From assembly GCA_003550345.1 (NCBI GenBank), contig PUJZ01000071.1:1-33225 (forward strand): a DNA stretch of 33,225 nucleotides. The letters run 5' to 3'. How positions within the stretch are numbered: position 1 is the first letter of the stretch; every line of letters begins with the position of its first letter. The notes beneath the pieces were generated by a model. The model saw only the letters and a program-made list of their open reading frames with translations. It was not told where the DNA came from and ran no database searches. Positions 16,989 to 26,500 of this stretch are shown piece by piece. This stretch comes from Methanomassiliicoccaceae archaeon (lineage in GTDB: Archaea; Thermoplasmatota; Thermoplasmata; Methanomassiliicoccales; Methanomethylophilaceae). The position numbers were made by a program, and so were the translations under genes.

Positions 16989-18252
16989 CGAGCCTCCTCT
17001 GGGTCAGCATGTCCTTCAGCACCCCGGAGTTGAAGACCCAGCGCTGCCGGGGTATGTCCATCACGCGGTCGACGTGCTGCAGCGCCTGATCGAGCGACTC
17101 GTAGCGGTGGGGGAGCGTCGCCAGCGCCGCCCTCACGTTCTCCCTCACGTTCCAGACCCCCACCGGCATCAGGTAGCCGGGATGGGCCTCGCGGAAGATC
17201 ACCGCCCCCGCCTGCCTGCCCTCCTTGATGAGCAGCTCGTTCACGGCCATCCTCGCCGCGTAGTAGCATCCGCCGATGCGGGCGTACTCCTTGCGGCCGT
17301 CGTGGAACTCATGGTCGGATATGATGGAGACCTCGCGCCCATAGGGGTTCCAGGTGGTGTTCGGGTACCAGGCCTCGATGAGCTCGTACCTCCAGCTGCA
17401 GGGCATGAGGAGGACGCACCAGCGGTTGTCCAGCTCCTCCCATTGGTAGATGCGGAAGTCGTCGATGGTGGGGTTGTGCCTCGTCGTGCGCAGCAGGTGC
17501 TTCCCCACGGTGTCGTCGACGGCGGTTATGCTCCAGCGGGTGGGGACGAAGCGCCTCCTCTTCCCCGTGCCCAAGGTGCCCACCGACAGCGCCTTCTGTA
17601 TGTCGGAGATCAGCGTCCCCTCCTGATAGAGGGAGACCATGGCCTCGCTGGCGTTGAGGTCCGTGTCGTAATAGGCCTTCTCGATGTCGCTGTGGTAGCG
17701 GCCGTTGCCGGTGCGCATCCTCTCCAGCGGGGCGGAGGGCCCGAACGGCTGCACCTCGTCGTCGAGCACCATCCTCCCGCCGGGGCGGCGGGAGAAGGAG
17801 GCCTCCACGTCCGAGGGGTCGCGCATGAGGGCGATCTCCTGCACCTGCTCCATGATCCTCCCCCCGGAGGAGAGGTCGCGGGCGTCGACGCGGTGCCTCC
17901 CCCGCACCAGGCTGTAGCGGAAGTCGACTATCTCGTCGATGCTGCGGCCCACCCATCTCTCCGGGGTGTCCATCAGCGAGGTGTCGCCCATCACCGGCGG
18001 CAGCAGCGGGCCGATGTCCACCTTCGGATATCCGTGGCGGCCGATGAAGACCGCCGGAGGGGACGACCCGGCCATCTCCCTGCCCTCCACCAGCCTCATG
18101 CTCTTGGTCTGCGAGTGGTACTTCACCATCAGCGGGCAGCGGTCCTTGCCGCAGAGGTTCTTGGAGCCCTTGCAGAGGACGCAGAGCTGCGAGCGGTCCT
18201 TGCGGTGGGAGGGCTGGTCGAATATCCTGTCGAAACCGGCCGCCGCCTGCAT
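16975..18252 (-). CDS. nreA: NreA-type archaeal DNA repair protein
   Basis: The 425-residue protein matches the archaeal Nre family, linked to DNA damage tolerance and to PCNA. A zinc-finger-like cluster near the N-terminus has Cys24, Cys27, Cys34 and Cys39 (CVLCKGSKNLCGKDRC). Conserved family blocks include FIGRHGYPKVDIGP, RYSLVRGRHRVDARD, EIALMRDPSDVEASF, GTGKRRRFVPTRWSITAVDD, and a C-terminal WVFNSGVLKD. The final residues, QRRLDDFL, form a PIP-box-like PCNA-binding tail, as in other Nre proteins. A TATA-like AGCATTTATC about 25 bases upstream of the ATG suggests a leaderless transcript. The overlapping radical SAM gene downstream makes a shared repair role likely. Confidence 0.9.
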   Translation of the reverse strand: MQAAAGFDRIFDQPSHRKDRSQLCVLCKGSKNLCGKDRCPLMVKYHSQTKSMRLVEGREMAGSSPPAVFIGRHGYPKVDIGPLLPPVMGDTSLMDTPERWVGRSIDEIVDFRYSLVRGRHRVDARDLSSGGRIMEQVQEIALMRDPSDVEASFSRRPGGRMVLDDEVQPFGPSAPLERMRTGNGRYHSDIEKAYYDTDLNASEAMVSLYQEGTLISDIQKALSVGTLGTGKRRRFVPTRWSITAVDDTVGKHLLRTTRHNPTIDDFRIYQWEELDNRWCVLLMPCSWRYELIEAWYPNTTWNPYGREVSIISDHEFHDGRKEYARIGGCYYAARMAVNELLIKEGRQAGAVIFREAHPGYLMPVGVWNVRENVRAALATLPHRYESLDQALQHVDRVMDIPRQRWVFNSGVLKDMLTQRRLDDFL

Positions 18253-18307
18253 GCCCTTCCATCCTCATGCCTGATAAATGCTTTTTCCGGGAGGTCCTCG
18301 GAACTGC

Positions 18308-21300
18308 CTAGTCCTCCTCGTAAAGGAACTCGGCCAAGTGCACGGCCGATACCCTCTTGATCAGGTCCTTGCTGCGCTCCCGGTGCTCGTTCTCGTCTAT
18401 CTCCCCCTCGTCCAGAAGGCGGTCGAGCTCCTCCAGCTCCTCCCTGAGCACCTCCTGGGCCTGACGGAAGGCCTCCGCATGGGCATCGGAGCCCAGGCTC
18501 CGCTCCGCCGCCGGCCTCGGCGCCGGGCGGGGCGCCTCCACCCCACGGGAGGGGCCGCGCCTCAGCCTCCGCAGGGCCAGGTATGCGGCCAGGAGCAGGG
18601 AGAGCAGGAGGATGCCCCCCAGCGCGTAGCCGTCCAGCCACCCGATGTCCAGTCCCTGCTCGGCGGCCATCGCCACGATCGCCTCGCTGGCCGCCTCCAA
18701 CAGGAGGAGGATCTGGGCCGCCCATCCCTCCAGCTCCTCCCCGGCCTGCTGCAGCGCCGGCAGCGCCGATCCCTCCAGCCACGCCGTCAGCGCCGCGATC
18801 CCCTCGGCGCCCTGCTCCGCGAAGAGCTGCAGCTGCAGCGGGTGGGCCGCCGCCAGGAATTCCAGGAAGGAGAGCAGCCTGCCCAGCTCGTCCAGCTCCT
18901 CCGCCGCCACCGTGTCCGCCGAGATGGACGGCCCGCTCTCGCCGATGATGTTGCTGGTCGTCACATAGTAATGGTAGTTCACGCCGGAAGAGACGCCGCG
19001 GTCCACATAGCTCAGCCCGGCGGTGCTGCCGATGCGCTCCCATTCGCCGTCGCCGTCGTGGCGGTACACGGTGTAGGTCAAGGGATGGAGGTCGGTGGGG
19101 TATCCGCCGTCATCGAAGGGCTCCTCCCAGGAAATCTTGTTGTGTATCCCCGTCCAGCTCGCCTTGGACGATGCCTCGGTGGCCACCGGCCTCCCCGGCT
19201 CGCTCAACGGACGGGTGGAGAAGGAGAGCTCGTCCGTCCTCACGTTGCCGGCCCTGTCGGTGGACTGGACCGTGAGCTTGAATCCCTGGGGGTTGTCCAG
19301 CCTCTCGCTGGGCCGGAAGACCAGCGTCCCGTTGCCCGTCCATTCCATCGACCCGGGTACCCGGTAGCCGTCGTCATCCACCATGACGGCGTAACTGAGC
19401 AGAGTGTCCATGAGGGCCGGGTCCTCATGCAGCATCTCCGCCGGCACGTCGAAGAGATGGTCGTCGTATCCGTCAGCGGGGGAGGTCCACGCCAGCGCGG
19501 GGACCTCCTCGGACACCCTCAGCACCAGGTCGCGGGTGAGGTTGTCGCCGCTGTCGGAGCAATGGGCCCATATGCTCATCTCATGGACGCCCTCCTCCAG
19601 GTCAAGCGTCACGTTCAGCGCATCCCCCAGCGGCACGGCGGAGCCGTCGATGACGTAGCCGAAGCTGAAGTCGCCCTCGCCCCAGACGTCCCAGGAGATC
19701 TCCGCCGGCCTCCCGGCGTGGCCGTTCTTCGGCGATGTGACGTCGAAGATGGCCGCAGAGTCGCCGAACACGAGGCCCATGCTGTCGGACCCGAGGTTGC
19801 CGATGCGGTCGTAGGCGATCACCTCCACCAGGTGGTAGCCCTCGTCCAGGCCTTCCAGCGTCCGGGAGGTCTCCCCGGTGATGTCGACCGGGTCGCCGCC
19901 GTTTATGCGCATGTAAACGCGGTCGACGCCGCTCCCTTCGTCGTCCACCTGCCATTCCAGCGTCGTGGACGCGCCCACCAGCGGATGGCCGTCGGGGATG
20001 TCGATCGACACAACCGGCCCGGCGCTGTCCACCGTCACCGTGGCCGTGGCCTCCGCGCCGTTTCCCGCCTTGTCGAACGCGCGGACGGCGATCGCCCTCT
20101 CGCCTTCGTCCAAGTCAAGGACGTGGCTGCGCGAGCCTGCCGGCAGCGTTGAGACCGCGCCGTCCACGTCCACCTCGAAGCGGTCGATGCCGGAGGCATC
20201 GTCGCCGACGTCGTAGGCGCTCCACTCCAGCAGCCATTGCGAGCTGGGCAGGATCTTCCCGTCCAGAGGGGAATCCACCTTCACCTGCGGGGTGACGGTG
20301 TCGATGAAGAAGTCGGCGCGGGCGAAGCTGAAGTTGCCGTCAGGGGCGTAAGCGCGGACGCGCAGGACCTGCTCACCGTCGTCCAGGGAGACGGTCGCCT
20401 CCTGCTCCTGCGTCTCAATCCAATCTCCGGGGCCGATGCGGTACTCGTAGCGGTCGACCAGACCCGGGTCGGCGACGGACCATACGAAGGTGTTCGTCGA
20501 CGTGTTCAGATAGAAGTCCGCGGGATGGGTAACGCTCAGCACCTGGAGGTCGGTGAGGTAGTCTATGGTGAAGTTCATCACGCCGAGGTTGCCCAGGGAG
20601 CTGTAGGCCTTCACGGTGACGTTGTTCTCCCCGTGCACGAGGCCGAGGTCCCCGGCCCTGGTCTCGGGCTGGTCGAGGGTCCGGAAGGTCTCGCTGTCAG
20701 CGCTGAACATGTAGAGCTCCACGCCGGAATCCGCTTCGAATCCGAGGTCCAGCATATCGGTGGAGTAAGCTGAATCGGGAACGTCGCCGATGAATTCCGG
20801 CGGGTCGTTGATGTTATCCGCCAACGGTGACGGGTCGACGCCCTCGCCGGCGAGCTCATACTCGGCCGCGCCGGCGAGGTCGCTCCACCAGTTCCCGCTC
20901 CAATCGTTGTCGCCTTGGTTGTAGGCCTGCTCGCCCTTCTCCCAAACGCTGCTGCCGTTGTTCTCCACGAAGCTGTTGTTGGCCACCTTGCTGCCATCGC
21001 CTTCCATGATGATCGCGTGGGAGGGGCCGCGGGAGAAGACGTTGTTCTCCACCGTGAGGGCCGAGCCCTCCGACTGCAGGCCATGGACGTTGCCCTTAAC
21101 CAGGCTGTTGTTCCGGACCAGGGCATGCGAGTCGTAGAAGGACATCGCCGCCTGGTTGTCCCGGAAGGTGTTGTTGAGTATCGCTATGGATGAGGACGAC
21201 CTGACGCAGATCGCCAGCTCCTTGGCGGAGAAGAGGTTGTCGCGGACGGTGACGTTGGACGATCCGTTCAACGATACGCCCCCGCCGAGGCCGAGGAACT

Positions 21301-23152
21301 CGTTCCCGGCGATGACCACGTGCTTGCTGGTGTTCTCCAGGGTGACGCTGCATTCCCTCATGTCCTCGAATACCGCCCCGCTCAGGAGGTACGGGTCGGC
21401 CTCGGTGCCCGAGCCGGACCATTCTTCGTGCTCCTGGACCATGAGCTCGAGCTCCTCATCGCTGGTGGCCGCCATGTCCATGGACGGTATCTCGTCATAG
21501 CCGCCGATGCGCAGGGCGGGGTCGCCGAGCAGATTGAGCGTAGCGTACACCCAGCGGATGTACTGGTTGCCGAGGTTCTCGATCTGCGTCTCCTTGGCCT
21601 CCTGATGGACGCGGCCGAGGCTGTCCTCGGTGTCGAAGACCAGGTCCATGAAGGCCATGTCGAAGATGTTCGACGGTCCGTTGATGTAGACATCGGGGTC
21701 GCTGCTGCTGATGTACCAGCCGAAGCGGGAGTTGACGATGTTGGCGACCGAGTTCTTCTCGTCGGCGAGCATCGTGTTCGAGACCGAGCCGCGGTCGAAG
21801 CCTCCCACGTTGCAGCCCTGGCTGTACCAGATGTACGGAGCGTCGTTCTCGATCTGGTTCACGTTGGAGCTTCTCAGGGTGGCGAGGAAGTCGTAGTCGC
21901 CGTGGCCGAGGTTGTTGATGATGTGCGCCTCCTCCACCAGCGGCTTGATCTGGCTGAAGCGCATCTTCCCCTTGTCGCGCTCGTAATGCTTGGTGAGTTC
22001 GCGGTCATCGGGGACGAAGGGTGCGTTGGTGTCCTTGACGTCGCCTCCCCAGACCCTCTGGTCCAGACGCTCGCCCAGGAAAAGGACATTGTCCAGATAT
22101 TCGTCGCCGGCGCTGCGGCTCTCGTAGGCGATGACCTTCTCGACGTAGTTCCTGGCGCCTTCGACGGCGGAGACCGGCACGCGCCCGACCAGCACGTCAG
22201 CCACGGGATGGAAGGAGCTGGACCAGTCCACGCCCCCGCCGTACGCCCCGTAATAGAGGTCGGACGGTATGGCCTCGGTGTACTCGCCGGCGGTCAGGGT
22301 CACCTTGTGGGCGGGGACGATGCTCGCATCCCCGCCCAGGAGCAGGTACTCTATGCCGCTGACGTTGTGCTGGCTCCAGGCGAAGGCCCTGACGGCCTCC
22401 GAGAGGCTGCGGTCCGGATAGGCGGCGGCGACCTGGCTGGTGGTGTACACCCTCGCGTCGATGCCCAGGGCGGACCTCCAGCGCTCCAGCCTCTCGAACT
22501 CCTCCCGCAGAGAGGTGGAGGTGACGATCAGCATGTCGTAGTCCCCGGAGAGGACCCCTGCCTGGGACGGGTGAACGTCATTCCCGGACGCGCTCGGAGT
22601 CGGCGCACCCTCCTCGTAGAGTATCTCCACCTTCACCTCCTCGTGGAAATAGGCGCGGCCGTCATCGTGATATGCGATGGGCGTTACCGAGAGCGGGACG
22701 GCGGGCACGCCGTCCCGGTGGTATATCGGACCGGAATAGGCCAATGACGGGTCCGCGCCCGAGGAGCTGCCGTGGCTGTTGCCGTAGCTCAGCCTCGGGA
22801 TGTCGAAGACCCCCAGGGGCACGGGGTCGGAATGGCTTATCCTCAGGCCGATGATGCTCTTCGCCCCCAGCGGCAGCAGCACCTCCTGACTCAGCATCGG
22901 CAGCTCATAGGAGGATCCGCCCGGGGCGCCTATGACGGTCCCCTCGACGTGGAAGGGGCGCTGCTCAGAGCCGGTGAGCTCCGCCATGGGGAAGCTGAAG
23001 CTGACCTCGTGCGTCGAGTGCCCCGGGGCCGCGGCGCTGTGGAAAAGAGGCAGGCCTGTGAGGACGAGGGAAAGCGCCAGCGCCACCGCGAGGAGTCTGA
23101 GGCCGGCCTCCCTCCCATCATCCTGTCGCTCCCTGTAGGGCGTTGCCTCCAT
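18308..23152 (-). CDS. Giant surface protease: C25 (gingipain-like) with beta-helix, Ig-like and Fn3 domains
   Basis: With the start at ATG 23150-23152 the protein has 1614 residues. It begins with a signal peptide (about 15-45) and a propeptide-like beta region. A C25 cysteine peptidase domain spans about 205-570, with catalytic His417 in NNLGHGD and Cys447 in YSQGCNVGGFD. A right-handed beta-helix with NosD-like repeats follows (about 575-755). Several Ig-like domains come next, with the repeated phrase on the pattern GEQVLRVRAYAPDG, then a fibronectin type III domain (about 1315-1410). The C-terminus has an Ala/Leu-rich region, a membrane helix (about 1509-1528) and a cytosolic SHOCT-like helical tail (LDRLLDEGEIDENEHRERSKDL). 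A TATA box (GCTTATATGC) sits about 26 bases before this ATG, which supports leaderless transcription and rules against 65 extra N-terminal codons. The stop is TAG. Confidence 0.82.
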   Translation of the reverse strand: MEATPYRERQDDGREAGLRLLAVALALSLVLTGLPLFHSAAAPGHSTHEVSFSFPMAELTGSEQRPFHVEGTVIGAPGGSSYELPMLSQEVLLPLGAKSIIGLRISHSDPVPLGVFDIPRLSYGNSHGSSSGADPSLAYSGPIYHRDGVPAVPLSVTPIAYHDDGRAYFHEEVKVEILYEEGAPTPSASGNDVHPSQAGVLSGDYDMLIVTSTSLREEFERLERWRSALGIDARVYTTSQVAAAYPDRSLSEAVRAFAWSQHNVSGIEYLLLGGDASIVPAHKVTLTAGEYTEAIPSDLYYGAYGGGVDWSSSFHPVADVLVGRVPVSAVEGARNYVEKVIAYESRSAGDEYLDNVLFLGERLDQRVWGGDVKDTNAPFVPDDRELTKHYERDKGKMRFSQIKPLVEEAHIINNLGHGDYDFLATLRSSNVNQIENDAPYIWYSQGCNVGGFDRGSVSNTMLADEKNSVANIVNSRFGWYISSSDPDVYINGPSNIFDMAFMDLVFDTEDSLGRVHQEAKETQIENLGNQYIRWVYATLNLLGDPALRIGGYDEIPSMDMAATSDEELELMVQEHEEWSGSGTEADPYLLSGAVFEDMRECSVTLENTSKHVVIAGNEFLGLGGGVSLNGSSNVTVRDNLFSAKELAICVRSSSSIAILNNTFRDNQAAMSFYDSHALVRNNSLVKGNVHGLQSEGSALTVENNVFSRGPSHAIIMEGDGSKVANNSFVENNGSSVWEKGEQAYNQGDNDWSGNWWSDLAGAAEYELAGEGVDPSPLADNINDPPEFIGDVPDSAYSTDMLDLGFEADSGVELYMFSADSETFRTLDQPETRAGDLGLVHGENNVTVKAYSSLGNLGVMNFTIDYLTDLQVLSVTHPADFYLNTSTNTFVWSVADPGLVDRYEYRIGPGDWIETQEQEATVSLDDGEQVLRVRAYAPDGNFSFARADFFIDTVTPQVKVDSPLDGKILPSSQWLLEWSAYDVGDDASGIDRFEVDVDGAVSTLPAGSRSHVLDLDEGERAIAVRAFDKAGNGAEATATVTVDSAGPVVSIDIPDGHPLVGASTTLEWQVDDEGSGVDRVYMRINGGDPVDITGETSRTLEGLDEGYHLVEVIAYDRIGNLGSDSMGLVFGDSAAIFDVTSPKNGHAGRPAEISWDVWGEGDFSFGYVIDGSAVPLGDALNVTLDLEEGVHEMSIWAHCSDSGDNLTRDLVLRVSEEVPALAWTSPADGYDDHLFDVPAEMLHEDPALMDTLLSYAVMVDDDGYRVPGSMEWTGNGTLVFRPSERLDNPQGFKLTVQSTDRAGNVRTDELSFSTRPLSEPGRPVATEASSKASWTGIHNKISWEEPFDDGGYPTDLHPLTYTVYRHDGDGEWERIGSTAGLSYVDRGVSSGVNYHYYVTTSNIIGESGPSISADTVAAEELDELGRLLSFLEFLAAAHPLQLQLFAEQGAEGIAALTAWLEGSALPALQQAGEELEGWAAQILLLLEAASEAIVAMAAEQGLDIGWLDGYALGGILLLSLLLAAYLALRRLRRGPSRGVEAPRPAPRPAAERSLGSDAHAEAFRQAQEVLREELEELDRLLDEGEIDENEHRERSKDLIKRVSAVHLAEFLYEED

Positions 23153-23173
23153 ACGGATGGAATAACATCCGCA

Positions 23174-23183
23174 GCATATAAGC
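23174..23183 (-). promoter_or_regulatory. TATA box of the C25 protease gene
   Basis: GCTTATATGC on the minus strand is centred about 26 bases before ATG 23150-23152. This supports that start over the upstream in-frame one at 23347, which would lie upstream of the promoter. Confidence 0.5.
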
Positions 23184-23451
23184 AAACTTTTCCTACCATG
23201 CCGCAATCGATGGCCGCCCACGGCGCCGGGCATCGTGGCCACGGTCACATCGGATGGTGGCCCTCCGATCTCACCGGTGGGGATCCGTGGGCACCGCCGG
23301 GATCTTAATGACCGTTCGATGCGCTCTATTAGCCCCGTGACGGACATCTCATTTCTAGAGGTGTGAGGGGTCCTCTTTGTCGCTGAGGGGCCTCCACGGG
23401 CCTCCGGGCGCGGTTAATCGTTGAGTTTCCCTGTCCTGCGCCGAGATGTCC

Positions 23452-23487
23452 GGGGAGGTAGCATGCTACCGCCTAAGATGCCTCCCC
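23452..23487 (-). terminator. Nested inverted repeat downstream of the GLUG gene
   Basis: GGGGAGG (23452-23458) pairs with CCTCCCC (23481-23487). Inside lies the perfect 14-bp palindrome GGTAGCATGCTACC at 23457-23470. These are alternative stems that overlap by two bases. The element is 25-60 bases past the GLUG stop codon, so a transcript-end or RNA-stability structure is plausible. No T-tract follows. Confidence 0.35.
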
Positions 23488-23510
23488 CTATGACCGGTCG
23501 AGGACGGAGC

Positions 23511-26500
23511 TCATCTCCTCTTCAGAACCAGAATGGACGCCCCCATCATCAGCATCAGGGCGAAGGGCAGAGCGCATATGCCGTCGTCATCGTCGTCGGG
23601 CGGATCCTCGTCCGGCAGAGCGGTTATGACGAAGCTGCCGCTGGTTGCGCTCCCGCCGCTGGGGGCGTGGGTGACGGTCACGCTCAGCATGGTGAGTTCC
23701 GCCGCGGCCCCGTCGAGCAGGCTGGCGGTCAGCCCATGGCCGGCGAAATCGGCGAACGCGACGGTCTGGTTGCCGGTGTCGCTCCAGAGGAGGTTGACCT
23801 GCATGCCGCTGAAGTCCAGGGCCTCGCCGACCTCGTAGGAAAGGCGCGGCTGCTGCTGGATCCAGACCGAGAGCACCACGCGGTTGACCGTTATATCGAA
23901 GGAGTCCTGCTGCCCGGAAGGGGTGTGGGTCGCCGTAACGGTGGTGTCGTCATGGGTCAACAGATGCCCCTGCACCGGGTCCGTTGCAAGGGAGCCGTGG
24001 CCCCAGGCGATGACCGAGCTGCTGCCGTCGCTCCATATCAGCCTCAGCTCGAAGCCGCTGAGGTCGATGGCGTCGTTGTAGTTGTAGACGGTCACGTCAG
24101 GAATGGTGTCGACCTCGACCGCTATGACCACGGTGTTGACGGTTATGCCGAAGCTGTCGCTATGGCCGGAGACGGTGTGCGTCACGGTGACGGTGCTGTT
24201 GGCGTGGGTCAGCGGGAAGCCGTGGGGCGGGTCGCTGCTCAGCGACGGGTCGTCCCAGGGCAGGACGGAGCTGCTGCCGTTGCTCCAGGTCAGGTTGAGG
24301 GTCAGGCCGGTGAGGTCGAGCGGCTCGCCGAAGTCGTACACGGTCGTCACCGCCGGGGCCTCTATCCCGACCGCGGTGACGATCGGGTTCACTGTGAGAG
24401 GGGCGCTCTGGCCGGACTCTCCGCTAGGAGCATGTGTGACGGTCACGGTGGAATGGCCGTGGTCAAGCGCGGTGCCGACCTCCGGTTCGGCCTCCAGCCC
24501 TTTCACAACGAATCCGCTGAAAGGAACGGCCTCGATGAAGCCGTCGCTCCAGGTGAGGACCGCTTCCATAATGCTGAGGTCGAGCGCCTCGCCGAAGTCG
24601 TACGTCAGCGAGGGCTGCGTGAGGATCCCCACATCGACCACCGTTCCGCCCACGCCCTGCAACAGGGGGTAATGTCTTCCATCCACCATGGTCCAGACCT
24701 CATCGAAGTCCCAGGAGGCGTCTGTGAATGTCGCCTGCGTCCGCATCCCCTCGGTGGTAATCCCGTCGCCGCCGGCGCTGACCGAGAGCCCGGAGGTCTG
24801 CATGTCCCAGAACGATGATGTGACCTCTGGTTCGGTGAATAAATCGAGCTCATAGCCCACCAGGCCGCCCGCGGCCTCGCCCAGGACCGCACCGACGGAA
24901 TAGGAATTGGCGATCAGCATGCCGTTGAGGCCCACCAGGCCGCCGGCCGCTGACACCTCCTCATCCCCGCTGGGAGGGACCAACGCGCCTATGGCGGTCA
25001 CGCTCCCCATGGCATAGGAGTTGTTGATCAGCCCAAAGTTCTGGCCCGCCAGCCCTCCTATAAGGGTGTATCCGTGGACGTCGCCGCTGGCGAAAGAGCG
25101 TTCGATGAGCCCCTGGTTGTGGCCAACGAGACCTCCGGCGGCGGAGAGGTTGCCGCTGTGCTCGCTGTCCGGCGTGCCGGTGGCGATGGCGTCCCCGCGG
25201 GAATATGAGTGTTCGATGACCCCTTCGTTCAACGCCGCCAGCCCTCCGACCAGGAACATGCCTTGTACGTCTCCGAGGGCGTGGCAATCAAGAATGTCGC
25301 CATCGTTCAATGCCACCAGGCCGCCGGCGACAGAGACATTGTTCATGAAGGCGTCCCCCGTTGCGACCGCCCCGGACGCGGTCACGTCCCCTGCTGAATA
25401 AGAGCCCTCTATCCCGCCCTCATTGATGGCCACCAGCCCTCCCACTCCAGCCCAACCCTGCACATCCCCCAGGGCGTGGGACCCGGAGATGTTCCCGGAG
25501 TTGTACCCCACCAGCCCGCCCACGGCGTACAGGCCGCTGACATCCCCAGTAGAATAGGAGAGGTCGATCGAACCCTTGAAGTTGATCCCCACCAGCCCGC
25601 CGGCGTAGGACACGTTGTCGAAGAAGCCGCCGTACGGGTCGGCCGTGGACCCGCGGGCGGTGACGCTGCCTGAGGCGTGGGAGTTGCTCACCTGGGCGTC
25701 ATCGGTGTTCACTCCCACCAGGCCCCCCAAGGCCCATTCGGCTGAGACGTGGCCGCTGGCGAAAGAGTTGTTCACGATCCCCATGTTCATGGCCACCAGG
25801 CCCGCGACCATGGATATCCCGTCAACCGCACCAGTGGCATAGCACGCATCGATCAGGCCCCCGTTAATCGCCATAAGCCCTCCGGCCACAGAGAGGTCCA
25901 GGCCCGGGGGTGCGATCACGGTGCCGGTCGCCGTCACATCGCCGGTGGCGTAGGATCCCGTCACACTGCCATCCATGGCGAATGCCACCAGGCCGCCCAC
26001 GATCGCCTCTCCGCTGACCTCTCCGGTGGAATGGCATTCCTCTATCATGCCGACATTGATGCCCGCCAGGCCGCCCACCGCCGATATGCCGGCCACATCA
26101 CCGTGGGCCGAGGACCAGCTGACGTTGCCCATGTTGAAGCCTATCAGGCCTCCGGCCGCCGAGTTGTTGACATCGGCGCTGAAACGGAAGACGCCCGCGG
26201 CCTCGACGGCGCCGGTCGCATAGGAGCCGCTGACGTTATGCAGGTTCTGCCCCACCAGCCCGCCCACGATGGCCAGGGCCTTGACGGAGCCGGTCGCGTG
26301 CGAGGCTTCTATCTCACCAATGTTCAGGCCTACGAGGCCTCCCACAGTGAGGTTCCCCTCCACATCACCGCTGGCTGAGCATTGGTCTATGGACCCCATG
26401 TTCATGCCCGCCAGGCCGCCGATGCCGTCGGCCCCCTTCACAGAAGCCCCATGGAAATGCGAATGGGCCAGGATCCCCATGTTCACGCCCGCCAGGCCGC

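Larger units (their letters stand above)
23153..23510. other. Intergenic region between the two giant surface protein genes
   Basis: About 360 bases without a supported gene. The left part is the promoter of the C25 protease. The right part, downstream of the GLUG gene, holds the hairpin described separately. The open reading upstream of the C25 start is GC-rich and lacks a signal peptide or motif. Confidence 0.45.

Noticed and set aside
23153-23347. Sixty-five-codon N-terminal extension of the C25 protease
   Set aside because: It lies upstream of the likely TATA box and would place a non-hydrophobic stretch before the signal peptide.
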